Positions 25,527-36,581 of a stretch of DNA of 41,033 nt are shown here, in pieces. Positions within the stretch are counted from its first letter, which is position 1; each line of letters starts with the position of its first letter. Under the pieces are notes generated by a model. That model made no database searches. It was not told the DNA's origin and saw only the letters and a list, made by a program, of their open reading frames with translations. Source of the stretch: Thermomonas sp. (GTDB lineage Bacteria; Pseudomonadota; Gammaproteobacteria; Xanthomonadales; Xanthomonadaceae); assembly GCF_019104945.1 (NCBI RefSeq), contig NZ_JAHRWW010000018.1, positions 1 through 41,033 on the forward strand, in the 5' to 3' direction. Made by a program: the position numbers and the translations under genes.

Positions 25527-25733
25527 TTATGCAACCGGCTTAACGCCTGCTGCCTGTGCGCCCTTGGCGCCCTGCTGCACTTCATAGCTCACGCGCTGGC
25601 CTTCTTGCAGGCTGCGAAAGCCTTTCGAATCGATAGCAGAGAAGTGCACAAACACATCTGCGCTGCCGTCTTCCGGTGCAATAAAACCAAACCCCTTACC
25701 GTCGTTAAACCACTTCACAGTACCGTACTGCAT
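25527..25733 (-). CDS. Cold-shock domain protein (CspA family)
   Basis: A 68-residue OB-fold protein, [20 protein letters not shown], with RNP1 (KGFGFI) and RNP2 (VFVHF). Such proteins bind single-stranded nucleic acid and melt RNA structure. ATG 25733 matches the family start; the open frame 45 bases longer is not used. A promoter-like pair lies about 85 bp upstream, giving a leader of roughly 80 nt, as is usual for this family. Whether it is cold-induced cannot be told from the sequence. Confidence 0.96.
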   Translation of the reverse strand: MQYGTVKWFNDGKGFGFIAPEDGSADVFVHFSAIDSKGFRSLQEGQRVSYEVQQGAKGAQAAGVKPVA

Positions 25734-25818
25734 GGATACATAAACCTCATACAAAGCGATGGATGGTGGAACAGGCATTGTGGCGCCTGTGTGCCGCTCC
25801 CCTCGGCGCCACCGCGCG

Positions 25819-25846
25819 AGTATGCAACAACTTACGGGATGTGCAA
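25819..25846 (-). promoter_or_regulatory. Candidate promoter of the cold-shock gene
   Basis: On the minus strand TTGCAC (plus 25841-25846) and CATACT (plus 25819-25824) are 16 bp apart. The predicted transcript has an ~80-nt leader before ATG 25733. Confidence 0.45.
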
Positions 25847-25873
25847 GCCCTTTAGCACTTGCAAATGTACCGT

Positions 25874-26623
25874 TTATCCTTCTAGTAACGTTTGCAATAG
25901 CTTGGGCACGCCATCCATTGCCGCCGCGACGTTATCCAACACGTCTTGTAGGGTGATGACTTCATCCACATCCGGCCCGGCCCCTGCGGCCCAATTGGCC
26001 ACGATCGCAAGGCAGGCATAATCCAGCCCCAACTCGCGCGCCAGCCCAGCTTCGGGCATGCCGGTCATACCCACCAAATCGCAGCCATCACGGCGCATCC
26101 GCGCAATTTCAGCCTTGGTTTCCAAACGTGGGCCTTGGGTGGCGCCATAGCAGCCGCCATCCACTAATGTGACGCCAGCGCGCTGCGCTGCTGCAAGCAC
26201 TTCGCGCCGCAGGGATGGTGTGTACGGATCACCAAAATCTACGTGCAGCACGTCACTGCCCGGTTCTTCGCACAGCGTTGAAACGCGCCCCCAGGTGTAA
26301 TCAATCAGCTGGTCTGGGCAGGCCAGCACCCGCGGGCCATAGGCTTTGGTAATGCCGCCCACGGTATTGAGCGCCAGCACGCGCGCCGCGCCCACCGCTT
26401 TTAATGCGGCCAAGTTTGCCCGGTAATTGATTTTATGCGGTGGTAGCGAGTGACCTTCGCCGTGCCGCGCTAAAAACGCTACGCGTTTGCCTGCAAAGCG
26501 ACCAATACGAATAGGGCCAGAAGGTGCGCCATAGGCGGTTTGTGGCTGCACGGTCTCAACGTCGGCCAGCTCTCCCAATGCATACACGCCGGTGCCGCCG
26601 ATAACGGCAAGATCAATCGTCAT
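25874..26623 (-). CDS. S-methyl-5'-thioinosine phosphorylase (MTAP/PNP family)
   Basis: The ~249-residue nucleoside phosphorylase has [12 protein letters not shown] (phosphate-binding GGTG), [72 protein letters not shown], and IVANWAAG near the end. The GMTGMPEA and ANWAAG region resembles the Pseudomonas methylthioinosine phosphorylase more than methylthioadenosine phosphorylase; the distinction is by eye only. It salvages the purine from the by-product of polyamine synthesis. The product hypoxanthine is a substrate of hpt, encoded just upstream. The start at 26623 has GGAAGAG seven bases upstream. Confidence 0.88.
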   Translation of the reverse strand: MTIDLAVIGGTGVYALGELADVETVQPQTAYGAPSGPIRIGRFAGKRVAFLARHGEGHSLPPHKINYRANLAALKAVGAARVLALNTVGGITKAYGPRVLACPDQLIDYTWGRVSTLCEEPGSDVLHVDFGDPYTPSLRREVLAAAQRAGVTLVDGGCYGATQGPRLETKAEIARMRRDGCDLVGMTGMPEAGLARELGLDYACLAIVANWAAGAGPDVDEVITLQDVLDNVAAAMDGVPKLLQTLLEG

Positions 26624-26656
26624 AGCAATGCTCTTCCTTACATTCACACAGGGCTA

Positions 26657-26752
26657 CCCTGGTGTTGTATTGACGGACTCTCGGCGGCAAGGATGCCGCC
26701 GAGAAGCCTACATGGATGTATTCACGGCGTGTCCGTCAATACAATGCCAGGG
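26657..26752. repeat. Inverted-repeat element with internal hairpin (REP/MITE-like)
   Basis: Outer arms of 22 bp at 26657-26678 and 26731-26752 are reverse complements except for two positions. Inside, CTCGGCGGC / GCCGCCGAG (26680-26688 and 26695-26703) forms a perfect 9-bp stem with loop AAGGAT. It is followed by CATGGATGTATTCACGGCGT, a word I associate with interspersed repeats of gammaproteobacteria. It fills the gap between hpt and the phosphorylase gene and would form a strong cruciform or RNA hairpin. No transposase is encoded in it. Confidence 0.75.
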
Positions 26753-26764
26753 CGGCCTACGGTA

Positions 26765-27322
26765 CTAGTCCGCCAGCGCGTAAATCGCCGGAAGATTGCG
26801 CCCCTGTTCGTAATAATCCATGCCGTAGCCAAATACAAACGCATCCGGCACTTGCACCCCCACATGCTGCGCTTGGATGCCGTCCACGCAGCGGTCGTGC
26901 ACTTTTTCCGCAAGCACGGCAATACGCACCTCTGCTGCGCCCTGATCCTCGCACCACTGCTTGACCGCCAGCAGAGTATGGCCTTCGTCCAAAATATCGT
27001 CGACCAATAGCACCTTGCGCCCCGCCATCGGCGTGGCCGGGCGATGCAGCCACGCCAAGCCCGAGCCGGTGGTCTGGCCGCGGTAGCGGGTAGCGTGTAG
27101 ATAGTCGTATTGCAAATCTAAGCCGCGCTCACCCAGCGCAAAACCCAGCTGCGCGGCAAACGGCAGGCCACCGTTCATCACGGTGATAAACAGCGGCACT
27201 TCGTCTTCTGCATAGGCTGCGCAGATTTCGTCTGCCATGCGCATGATTTCAGTTTCCAGCACATCGCGTTCAAACAGCACATGCGAAGACGGCAGCGCGT
27301 CCTTTAGCTTTGGCATCGTCAT
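26765..27322 (-). CDS. hpt: Hypoxanthine-guanine phosphoribosyltransferase
   Basis: The 185-residue purine-salvage enzyme has the PRPP-binding motif VLLVDDILDEGHTL at ~102-115, VMNGGLPFAAQLGFAL, and the C-terminal VPDAFVFGYGMDYYEQGRNLPAIYAL. It converts hypoxanthine or guanine to IMP or GMP. Its ATG overlaps the nagZ stop as ATGA. It precedes the methylthioinosine phosphorylase gene, whose product it can consume, so the two form a logical salvage pair. Confidence 0.95.
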   Translation of the reverse strand: MTMPKLKDALPSSHVLFERDVLETEIMRMADEICAAYAEDEVPLFITVMNGGLPFAAQLGFALGERGLDLQYDYLHATRYRGQTTGSGLAWLHRPATPMAGRKVLLVDDILDEGHTLLAVKQWCEDQGAAEVRIAVLAEKVHDRCVDGIQAQHVGVQVPDAFVFGYGMDYYEQGRNLPAIYALAD

Positions 27323-28371
27323 GCCACATCTCCAATATTGATCGCGCCGGATAGCGCATCGGTCTTTAATTCTGGCACCAAAACATCGGCGAGCTGCTGC
27401 TGTACACCTGCATGCCGCGTATTGGCAAGCAGGCTATCCCACGCCATCGGCCCGCGCCCAATGAGCCCTGTGAGCGCCAGCGTATTGAGGCTGCGGTGCT
27501 GCACCGCCTGCAACGCTTCTTCAGCCTGCGTGGGTTTGGACACTAAGACCACGTCGCAGCCTGCGTCCAAATGCGCGTCGATACAGGCTTTTATGCCGCC
27601 CACCGCGCCTGCCGCAGCCATGCCGATATCATCGGAAAACACCACGCCGCGAAAGCCCATTTCGCCGCGCAAAATGTCGTTGATCCAACGCGGCGCGCAG
27701 CCTGCGGGTTCTGGAGCAATGTTTGGGTAAATAACGTGCGCCATCATTACAGCATCGGCACCCGCGGCAATACCTGCAGAAAACGGAACAAGGTCAGTTT
27801 CGCGCATAACATCCAACGAGCGCGGATCCACCGCCGCATCAAAATGGGTGTCTTCCAAGACCGATCCATGCCCCGGGAAATGTTTGAGCGTGGCGGCCAT
27901 GCCTGCTTCGTGCATACCCTCGATATAGGCACACGTAAGCGCGGCCACTATCTGTGGGTCTTCGGCAAAAGCGCGGTCGCCAATGGCGCGGTTGCCGCGG
28001 GCCAGATCCACCACCGGCGCAAAGCTCAGGTCTAGGCCGCTGGCGCGCACCTCACTGGCCATGAGCCAAGCGTGTTCGCGGGCAGATTGCAGCGCCGTTT
28101 CCGGATCGCGCTGATACAGTGCTTCAAAACCATGTAGCGCAGGCAATTTGCTATAGCCGTCGCGAAAGCGCTGCACGCGGCCACCTTCTTGATCGACGCA
28201 GATCAGCAGTGGACGCGCTGCGGCTTCGCGAATCGCTTGGGTGAGTTCAAACACCTGCTGCTGTGACGCGAAATTACGCGCAAACAGGGTCAGCCCCGCG
28301 CAAGCGCTATGCTGCAACCAATCGCGCTCTTGTGCGGTGAGCTCAAGCCCGGCAACGCCAATTAACAGCAT
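27319..28371 (-). CDS. nagZ: Beta-N-acetylhexosaminidase NagZ
   Basis: A 350-residue glycoside hydrolase family 3 enzyme. It has ICVDQEGGRVQRFRDG, the substrate and general-acid loop KHFPGHGSVLEDTHFD (~160-175), VMMAHVIYPNI and GVVFSDDIGM, the last containing the nucleophile Asp. NagZ removes N-acetylglucosamine from cytosolic muropeptides during wall recycling. No signal peptide is present, as expected for a cytoplasmic enzyme. It lies in the minus-strand run rlmD, CYTH, nagZ, hpt, 11 bases after the CYTH gene. Confidence 0.97.
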   Translation of the reverse strand: MLLIGVAGLELTAQERDWLQHSACAGLTLFARNFASQQQVFELTQAIREAAARPLLICVDQEGGRVQRFRDGYSKLPALHGFEALYQRDPETALQSAREHAWLMASEVRASGLDLSFAPVVDLARGNRAIGDRAFAEDPQIVAALTCAYIEGMHEAGMAATLKHFPGHGSVLEDTHFDAAVDPRSLDVMRETDLVPFSAGIAAGADAVMMAHVIYPNIAPEPAGCAPRWINDILRGEMGFRGVVFSDDIGMAAAGAVGGIKACIDAHLDAGCDVVLVSKPTQAEEALQAVQHRSLNTLALTGLIGRGPMAWDSLLANTRHAGVQQQLADVLVPELKTDALSGAINIGDVA

Positions 28372-28382
28372 CTATGTGTCCT

Positions 28383-28898
28383 TTATAAGTCCAGCGCTTG
28401 CCGCTCGTCTTCGCGCCATTGCGAATATGGGCGATCGGCCAAAGCAAGATTGTAGTAGCGCGGCGCGTGCGTGGCTTCGGCGCCAAGCCAGCTTGGCCGT
28501 GAAAAAGTTTCGTTCTCACTTTGCAGCTCAATTTCAGCCACGACCAGCCCAGCGTTATCACCCAAAAACTCGTCAATTTCCCAAAGATGGCCTTCGTGCT
28601 GCACGTAGTGGCGATGCTTCTCCACGCGCCCGCCCACGCATAGCGCCAGCAATGCTTGAGCATCGCTCACGGGAATTGCATATTCAAATTCTTGACGGCT
28701 CGCGCCAAGCTCACGCGACTTGATATTGAGCCGCGCTTCATCGCCCTCTAAGCGCACGCGCACCGAAGCGCGCATCGCGCCGGTATTCACCAAGGCAAGG
28801 TCATTGAGATAGCCCTGCGCCATCGGCACGACCTTGTGCGCCAAGGCACGCCAGGCATCGCCTTGAACAAGAAACTTGCGCTCGATCTCAATACCCAT
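28383..28898 (-). CDS. CYTH-domain protein (inorganic triphosphatase-like)
   Basis: The 171-residue protein begins MGIEIERKFLV, the ExExK metal and triphosphate signature of the CYTH family. Later charged strands (SVRVRLEGDEARLNIKSRE, EFEYAIPVSDA, LWEIDEFLGDNAGLVVAEIEL) complete the tunnel. Small bacterial members usually hydrolyse inorganic triphosphate. It starts 3 bases after the rlmD stop and is followed by nagZ, so it is part of one operon. The precise substrate is unproven. Confidence 0.93.
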   Translation of the reverse strand: MGIEIERKFLVQGDAWRALAHKVVPMAQGYLNDLALVNTGAMRASVRVRLEGDEARLNIKSRELGASRQEFEYAIPVSDAQALLALCVGGRVEKHRHYVQHEGHLWEIDEFLGDNAGLVVAEIELQSENETFSRPSWLGAEATHAPRYYNLALADRPYSQWREDERQALDL

Positions 28899-28901
28899 GC
28901 G

Positions 28902-30260
28902 TTAGCCCTTCTTGGGTGGATCAAACACCGCGATCGACTCAACATGCGCCGTATGCGGAAACATGTCCATCACCCCCGCTTCGCGTAGCGCCCAGCCGCG
29001 TTCATTAACCAAATAGCCCGCATCGCGCGCGAGCGAGCCGGGGTGGCAGCTTACATACACGATACGCTTCAGCCCTTTTAGCGGCAGCTGATTTAACACC
29101 TCTAGCGCGCCTGCACGTGCCGGATCAAGCAAGAGTTTATCGAAACCAGCCTTCAGCCACGGCTGCCCGGCGAGGTCTTGGGCAAGGTCGGCGGTGTAAA
29201 ACTGCACATTGTTGAAGCCGTTATGCACGGCATTGGCACGCGCACGCGCCACTAGCCCGGCATCGCCTTCAACACCCACCACAGCACCTTCACCCGCTAC
29301 ACGCGCCAGTGGCAAGGTGAAATTGCCCAGCCCACAAAACAAGTCCAGAACGCGCTCGCCCGGCTGCACGTCAAGCAAGTCCAGCGCGCGCGCGATCATT
29401 GCATCATTGAGCTTGGCGTTGACTTGAATAAAATCTAGCGGACGGAAGTTCAGTTCAACATTCCACTGCTGCAAATGGAAAGACAGCACTGCTGGCTCGT
29501 CATTTAGCGGGTGTACTGAGTCAAGACCACCGGGCTGCAGAAAAATAGTGAACCCGTGCTCGCGGCCAAATGCGTCAAGCTTGACACGATCATGTTCCGA
29601 AAGTGGCTGCAGGTGGCGAAACACCAGCGCGGTGGCCGCGTCACCTGAAATAAACTCGATCTGCGGAATATCGCGACGGCCGTCCATGCCATCGACCAGC
29701 GTACCTAAGGCATTCAGCTTGAAGCCCAGCTGTGGAACGACGGTATGGCATTCGCGCAGATCGGCCACAAAGCGCGGGTCTTGTTCACGAAACCCCACCA
29801 GCGTTTTATCTTTCTTCTCGACGCGGCGCACCGATAGCCGCCCTTTGCGGCGGTAACCCCAACTCTCAGCCTGCAGCGGCGCGAGCACCGAAGCAGGCGC
29901 TACATGGCCGATGCGCTGCAAGTTATCCAGTAACACCTGCTGCTTATAGGTGATCTGTTTGCTTTCGTCTAAATGCTGCAGCACGCAGCCACCGCACACA
30001 CCGAAATGCGGGCAACGCGGCGTCACGCGATCGGGCGAGGCCTGCAGCACTTCCAGCGTTTTGGCTTCATCAAAATGCTTCGAGCGTGCGGTCTGCTGCA
30101 CCGACACGGTTTCACCGGGCAGCGCACCGGCAACAAAGACAGCCTTCCCCGCCTGTGCGTGGCCTTCTGGCCAATGTGCAACGCCACGGCCATCGTGGCT
30201 CAGGTCGGAAACGGTAAGAGTTTTAGGGGTTTGATCGAGGCGAGCCACGGCGAAAAACAC
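28902..30260 (-). CDS. rlmD: 23S rRNA (uracil-1939-C5)-methyltransferase RlmD
   Basis: The 452-residue protein has an N-terminal TRAM domain ([15 protein letters not shown]), an iron-sulfur cluster set C83, C89 and C92 in [10 protein letters not shown] plus C171 in LRECHTV, and a SAM-dependent methyltransferase domain with [28 protein letters not shown] and the catalytic Cys in [13 protein letters not shown] (~405). It methylates U1939 of 23S rRNA. The start is GTG 30260 or GTG 30248; there is no ATG. It heads the minus-strand operon and diverges from the carboxylase gene. Confidence 0.96.
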   Translation of the reverse strand: MFFAVARLDQTPKTLTVSDLSHDGRGVAHWPEGHAQAGKAVFVAGALPGETVSVQQTARSKHFDEAKTLEVLQASPDRVTPRCPHFGVCGGCVLQHLDESKQITYKQQVLLDNLQRIGHVAPASVLAPLQAESWGYRRKGRLSVRRVEKKDKTLVGFREQDPRFVADLRECHTVVPQLGFKLNALGTLVDGMDGRRDIPQIEFISGDAATALVFRHLQPLSEHDRVKLDAFGREHGFTIFLQPGGLDSVHPLNDEPAVLSFHLQQWNVELNFRPLDFIQVNAKLNDAMIARALDLLDVQPGERVLDLFCGLGNFTLPLARVAGEGAVVGVEGDAGLVARARANAVHNGFNNVQFYTADLAQDLAGQPWLKAGFDKLLLDPARAGALEVLNQLPLKGLKRIVYVSCHPGSLARDAGYLVNERGWALREAGVMDMFPHTAHVESIAVFDPPKKG

Positions 30261-30349
30261 GACAAATGGCCCGCTATTGTCGCAGACTGGAGCCGGAAAG
30301 ATGGTGCAACGCGGTATCCTTATGGGCTAATTGGCCAAGGATGCACCGC

Positions 30350-31960
30350 ATGCCCGCTCTGATTTCCCAGATCGACCCGCGTTCGCAGGACTTTCTCGAC
30401 AATGCCGACTACCAGCGCACACTGGTAGCTGAATTAGATCGTCGCCTTGCCCGCGCGGCCGATGGTGGCGGTGAAAAAGCCCGCGCCAAGCACACCGCGC
30501 GCGGCAAACTGCTGCCGCGTGAGCGCATCGACGCCCTGCTCGATCCGGGTTCGCCGTTCCTTGAAATCGCCCCGCTGGCCGCCGAAGACATGTACGACGG
30601 CGCCGCACCTGCCGCCGGGATGATCTGCGGAATTGGCCGAGTGATGGGGCAAGAAGTGGTCATCGTGGCCAACGATGCCACCGTCAAAGGTGGCACCTAT
30701 TTCCCGATGACGGTAAAAAAACACCTGCGCGCGCAGGAAGTGGCGCGTGAAAACAACCTGCCCTGTGTCTATTTGGTGGATTCGGGCGGTGCGTTCTTGC
30801 CGCTGCAAGACGAAGTTTTTCCCGATAAAGAGCATTTTGGCCGCATCTTCTACAACCAAGCGCGGCTGAGCGCCGAGAACATCCCACAAATCGCGGTGGT
30901 GATGGGAAGCTGCACCGCTGGTGGCGCTTATGTTCCGGCGATGTGCGATGAGTCGGTGATCGTGAAAGAACAGGGCACGATCTTCCTCGGCGGCCCGCCC
31001 CTAGTGAAAGCCGCTACGGGCGAGGTGGTGGATGCCGAAACACTTGGCGGCGCTGACGTACACACCAGTATTTCTGGCGTGGCCGATCATTTTGCCGAAG
31101 ACGATCGCCACGCACTGGAAATTGCACGCAATATCGTGCGCAACCTCAACCGCAAGAAAGTATTGCCGGTAACCACGCAGCCAGCACGCGAACCGCTCTA
31201 CCCTGCCGAAGAGCTTTACGGCATCGTGCCGAAGGATGCACGCCGCCCGTTCGATATTCGTGAAGTCATTGCGCGCATCACCGACGGCAGCGATCTGCAG
31301 GAATTCAAAGCACGCTACGGCAAGACCCTTATCACTGGCTTTGCACATCTGCACGGCTACCCCGTTGGCATTATTGCCAACAACGGCATCTTATTTTCCG
31401 AGTCGGCGCTTAAAGGTGCGCATTTCATCGAACTGTGCAACCAACGCGGCATCCCGCTGGTGTTCTTGCAAAACATCACTGGCTTTATGGTGGGCAAAAA
31501 ATACGAACAGGCGGGCATCGCCAAAGATGGCGCCAAGATGGTGACGGCGGTGGCTTGCTCACACGTTCCTAAGTTCACCGTGGTGATTGGCGGTAGCTTC
31601 GGTGCGGGCAACTACGCCATGTGCGGCCGCGCTTATGGCGCGCGTTTTATGTGGATGTGGCCGAATGCGCGCATCAGCGTGATGGGGGGCGAACAGGCGG
31701 CCAGCGTACTGGCTACCGTTAAACGCGACGGGATCGAGGCTAAGGGTGGCATTTGGACACCGGAAGAAGAGGACGCGTTCAAGTCGCCCATTCGTCAGCA
31801 ATATGAAGACCAAGGCAACCCGTATTACGCCAGCGCAAGGCTGTGGGACGATGGCATCATCGACCCTGCCGATACCCGCCGTGTACTGGGCTTAGGGCTG
31901 TCGGCATCGCTCAATGCACCCATCGAAGAACGCACGCGGTTTGGCGTATTTCGCATGTAA
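30350..31960 (+). CDS. Acyl-CoA carboxylase carboxyltransferase subunit (methylcrotonyl-CoA carboxylase beta type)
   Basis: The 536-residue protein has [116 protein letters not shown] and [14 protein letters not shown]. This set and length match the beta subunit of methylcrotonyl-CoA carboxylase (leucine catabolism) better than the propionyl-CoA type. The start at 30350 has AAGG nine bases upstream; ATG 30341 is an alternative. The usual partners (biotin-carrying alpha subunit, isovaleryl-CoA dehydrogenase, enoyl-CoA hydratase) are not adjacent, so the gene is orphaned here. It converges with the HD-GYP gene, 5 bases apart. Confidence 0.9.
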   Translation: MPALISQIDPRSQDFLDNADYQRTLVAELDRRLARAADGGGEKARAKHTARGKLLPRERIDALLDPGSPFLEIAPLAAEDMYDGAAPAAGMICGIGRVMGQEVVIVANDATVKGGTYFPMTVKKHLRAQEVARENNLPCVYLVDSGGAFLPLQDEVFPDKEHFGRIFYNQARLSAENIPQIAVVMGSCTAGGAYVPAMCDESVIVKEQGTIFLGGPPLVKAATGEVVDAETLGGADVHTSISGVADHFAEDDRHALEIARNIVRNLNRKKVLPVTTQPAREPLYPAEELYGIVPKDARRPFDIREVIARITDGSDLQEFKARYGKTLITGFAHLHGYPVGIIANNGILFSESALKGAHFIELCNQRGIPLVFLQNITGFMVGKKYEQAGIAKDGAKMVTAVACSHVPKFTVVIGGSFGAGNYAMCGRAYGARFMWMWPNARISVMGGEQAASVLATVKRDGIEAKGGIWTPEEEDAFKSPIRQQYEDQGNPYYASARLWDDGIIDPADTRRVLGLGLSASLNAPIEERTRFGVFRM

Positions 31961-31965
31961 GAGGG

Positions 31966-33930
31966 CTAGAGGTAGTCCTCGATCCGCACTTCATCAAGTT
32001 GTTCGGAATGCAAAAAGCGCTCGGCGTAGTCGTGATAGACACCCGAGCGCAAAAATAGCGCGAATAGATCGCGGTCGATATGTGCGGTATCGCGCATCTT
32101 CGCCATGATTCCCAACGCTTCGTGCAGTGTTTTGCCCGGCTTGTACGGGCGGTCACCCGCGGTGAGTGCTTCAAAAATATCGGCAATCGCCATCATCCGC
32201 GTTTCAAGACTGAGCTGCCCCGCATTGAGCTTGCGCGGATAGCCGGTGCCATCTAATTTTTCGTGATGCCCCCCGGCAATATCAGGAACAGCACGTAGAT
32301 ATTTCGGAAGAGGCAGCGCGCCCAGCATTTCGATGGTCAGCACGATGTGCTCGTTAATTTTATAGCGCTCTTCCGCCGTCAGCGTGCCGCGACTAATGCC
32401 AAGGTTATGCAGCTCGCCACGGTTATACAGCAGCTCGGGCACGTCCATTTGGAACCCCCAGCGCGCGTTATCGTGCACGTACTCGTTGGCTGCACGTGGA
32501 ATGCGCTGCTCGGGCTTATCGGACAACAACTGTTCCTCTGCCGGCAGCGTTGGCGCGGGTTGCACGCAGCGCTCCAGTTCATCGCGGGACAAGCCCAGCC
32601 GGTCGTCCAGCGTGCGTAACCAGCGCCGCTGCCCGATCAACTGCAGGCGCTCACGCGCCGCATTGGAAAGAAACTCACCGCCGATATTGCACTGTGCAAC
32701 AAACGCAAATTCCGCATCGAGCATTTGCACAAGCGCATCGCGCTGCGCCTGCAAAACGGTAGCATCGCCGCCTTCGGCAAGGCCGCGCCAGTAGGTGATC
32801 TCCGCATCACGTTTAAGTACCTCAAAACGGGTGCGCACTTCGTGGATTCGGTTATGGATCGTTTCGAGCTTAGTGGCCTTGTCCACCACATATTCCGGCG
32901 TAACCACCTTGCCGCAGTCGTGCAGCCAGCCCGCAATTTGCAACGCCTCCCACTCCTCTGCATTGAGCTGATAATTGGCAAACGGCCCCTCTTCTGCGTC
33001 ACAGGCCGCGCGCGCCAGCATGAAGGTTAGCTCCGGAACGCGCGAGCAGTGGCCACTGGTGTAAGGGCTTTTCGAGTCGATGGCATTGGCCACCATATGA
33101 ATGGTGGCTTCTACCAACGCCTTTTGGCTACGCAGTAATTCTTGAGTCTCTAGTGAGGTAGCAGCGCTGGCCGCAACCGCGGTAATAAAACTAATCGTTG
33201 CGTCGTCAATTTCATCGTCTTTGAATAGCAATAGCATGCCCAGCAATTGATCACTGCGATCCCGCAGCGGCATCGCTAGCGTGGACAGCACACTCAGCAC
33301 CGGGTCTAGGCCAAGCGTGTGCAGTTCCGCTTCGTGCAGCGTGCCGCTTAGCGGCAGCATCGTGGCATGCGCCTGCGCCATGAGGCTGGGCATTGCCTCT
33401 GGGCGAAGCAGGGGTAATTCTGGTGCGGGCTTGGCCCTCCCCCCTTCCACGTCGAAGGCCGTAGCGCGCAGGGCATCGGTTTCTGTGTCAATTAAATAAA
33501 GAACGCCCGCGCGCGCACTGGCAATGTCAACCAGCCGATCGAGCAGCCAAGGGCGTAGCGTTTCAAAATCGGTCTCCACAGCCAAGCGCCGGTTGATCCG
33601 CAAAAAGCGACGCAGTGTATCGCGCATCAAGTCAAACGCGGCCCCCAGCCCATCGATCTCGCGTACTTGCGAACGAATCATCGGGTGGTCGGTGAAGTCG
33701 AAGCGGCGAATCGCTTCGGCCTCATCTGCAAGTTGTGCCAGCGGTGCAACGATGCGCCTTGACACCAAAAGTGCGGTGATGCCCGCACCAAGCACTAATA
33801 GAAAAAATTCCAACTCGCCGGGGATGGCGTCGCCGTACCAGCGCAGCACTTCCCCTGTAATCACCACCAATGCCATCGACAGCAAGGTGATGTAGAGATA
33901 CAGCGGAACACTGAAGCGCTTGCCTGCCAT
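31966..33930 (-). CDS. HD-GYP domain signalling protein (membrane, HAMP-GAF-HD-GYP)
   Basis: The ~654-residue protein has two membrane helices near the N-terminus (YLYITLLSMALVVITGEVL and FFLLVLGAGITALLVSRRI), a HAMP-like segment (VAPLAQLADEAEAI), a GAF-type sensor at about 135-285, and a C-terminal HD-GYP domain. That domain has IAGWLHDCGKVVTPEYVVDKATKL and GGHHEKLDGTGYPRKL, with a long insert between. Such domains hydrolyse cyclic di-GMP. The HD and GYP residues are present, so activity is plausible. The start at 33930 has GGGGGG upstream. No partner gene is adjacent; another c-di-GMP enzyme lies 2.6 kb to the right. Confidence 0.9.
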   Translation of the reverse strand: MAGKRFSVPLYLYITLLSMALVVITGEVLRWYGDAIPGELEFFLLVLGAGITALLVSRRIVAPLAQLADEAEAIRRFDFTDHPMIRSQVREIDGLGAAFDLMRDTLRRFLRINRRLAVETDFETLRPWLLDRLVDIASARAGVLYLIDTETDALRATAFDVEGGRAKPAPELPLLRPEAMPSLMAQAHATMLPLSGTLHEAELHTLGLDPVLSVLSTLAMPLRDRSDQLLGMLLLFKDDEIDDATISFITAVAASAATSLETQELLRSQKALVEATIHMVANAIDSKSPYTSGHCSRVPELTFMLARAACDAEEGPFANYQLNAEEWEALQIAGWLHDCGKVVTPEYVVDKATKLETIHNRIHEVRTRFEVLKRDAEITYWRGLAEGGDATVLQAQRDALVQMLDAEFAFVAQCNIGGEFLSNAARERLQLIGQRRWLRTLDDRLGLSRDELERCVQPAPTLPAEEQLLSDKPEQRIPRAANEYVHDNARWGFQMDVPELLYNRGELHNLGISRGTLTAEERYKINEHIVLTIEMLGALPLPKYLRAVPDIAGGHHEKLDGTGYPRKLNAGQLSLETRMMAIADIFEALTAGDRPYKPGKTLHEALGIMAKMRDTAHIDRDLFALFLRSGVYHDYAERFLHSEQLDEVRIEDYL

Positions 33931-33989
33931 AGATGCCCCCCGACACCAACCTGACACTCTATATAACGCAGAAACGCCAGAAACTCGGA

Positions 33990-35264
<1,275 letters not shown>

Positions 35265-35303
35265 CCGCCTATTTTAGCGCTGCTAGGGCTTATGCTTGTA
35301 GCC

Positions 35304-36581
35304 ATGCCACGCCAAGACGCTATTTTGACCCCCAGCCAGCTCAATACGCTGGCCCGCGACCTGCTAGAAGGCAGTTTTCCCAATGTGTTGGTGGAGGGGG
35401 AAATTGGCAATCTGGCGCGGCCCGCTTCGGGACACCTGTATTTCACTTTGAAGGATGCACGCGCGCAGGTGCGCTGCGCTTTGTTCAAGCCTAAAAGCCA
35501 ATGGCTGACTTTTACCCCTCGCGAAGGTACAAAGGTCGTGGCGCGCGGCCGCTTAACGCTCTACGAAGCGCGCGGTGAATATCAAATGGTGTTAGACACC
35601 ATGGAAGAAGCGGGCGAAGGCGCACTGCGCCGCGCATATGAAGCCCTAAAAGCAAAATTGGCTGACGAAGGGCTGTTTGATGCGGCGCGCAAGCGCCCGC
35701 TGCCCGCGCTTCCGCGCCGAATCGCGGTACTCACTTCGCCGTCAGGTGCGGTCATTCGCGACATCGTCAGTGTGCTGCGTAGGCGCTTTCCGCTGGTGGA
35801 AGTGGAACTGCTGCCAGTGCCGGTGCAGGGTGATACCGCTGCGGCGCATATCCGTCAGCGGCTAGAACAGGCCGATCGCTGCGGCCGTTACGATGTGCTT
35901 GTGCTGGCGCGCGGTGGCGGCTCACTTGAAGACCTTTGGGCATTCAATGACGAAGCATTGGCGCGCGCGATTGCGGCCTGCCAAACCCCGGTAGTTTCTG
36001 CTGTGGGCCATGAAACTGATTTTTCGCTCAGCGACTATGCCGCCGACCTGCGCGCACCCACGCCTTCAGCAGCGGCCGAACTGCTTGTGCCCGATGCAGC
36101 AGCACTGCTCACGCGCCTGCACGCCCTGCACCGGCAGCTGCACACGCAGCAAGCCAATGCACAGCGGCAGCGCATGCAGCGCTTGGATCGCGCCTTTCTG
36201 CGCCTGCAGCCGCACCAGCCGCAGGCGCGGCTCGCGGCGTTGAACGACCGCGCAAAACGTGCACAGCAGCGTCTGCAGCAGGTGATCCAGCAGCACTTAC
36301 AAGGGCTGCGCTATCAGCTTCAAGGCTACGCAACGCGGCCACAAACACTGATGGCCCAGCGCCTGCAGCACGACACCCTGCACCTACGCGGGTTGGCACG
36401 CTCGCTACACGCGATCAGCCCATTGGCAACGGTGGCGCGCGGCTACAGTATCTTGCAGCGCGAGAGTGGCAGCGTGGTGCGCACAAGCAGCGACGTACAC
36501 ATAGGTGAAACGCTCACAGCCCGCATTAGCGATGGCCAGCTGCGTGTGCAGCTCATCGAAAAACTACCGGATGCGCCCTAA
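35304..36581 (+). CDS. xseA: Exodeoxyribonuclease VII large subunit
   Basis: The ~425-residue protein starts with an OB-fold ([31 protein letters not shown]...[20 protein letters not shown]), then the catalytic domain with [38 protein letters not shown] and [30 protein letters not shown], and a long Gln/Arg-rich coiled coil. With XseB it degrades single-stranded DNA. ATG 35304 (MPRQDA) fits the family; ATG 35292 is possible. The open frame further back to 35088 overlaps ispG and is rejected. No xseB follows. The stop overlaps that of the convergent GGDEF-EAL gene by 4 bases. Confidence 0.96.
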   Translation: MPRQDAILTPSQLNTLARDLLEGSFPNVLVEGEIGNLARPASGHLYFTLKDARAQVRCALFKPKSQWLTFTPREGTKVVARGRLTLYEARGEYQMVLDTMEEAGEGALRRAYEALKAKLADEGLFDAARKRPLPALPRRIAVLTSPSGAVIRDIVSVLRRRFPLVEVELLPVPVQGDTAAAHIRQRLEQADRCGRYDVLVLARGGGSLEDLWAFNDEALARAIAACQTPVVSAVGHETDFSLSDYAADLRAPTPSAAAELLVPDAAALLTRLHALHRQLHTQQANAQRQRMQRLDRAFLRLQPHQPQARLAALNDRAKRAQQRLQQVIQQHLQGLRYQLQGYATRPQTLMAQRLQHDTLHLRGLARSLHAISPLATVARGYSILQRESGSVVRTSSDVHIGETLTARISDGQLRVQLIEKLPDAP

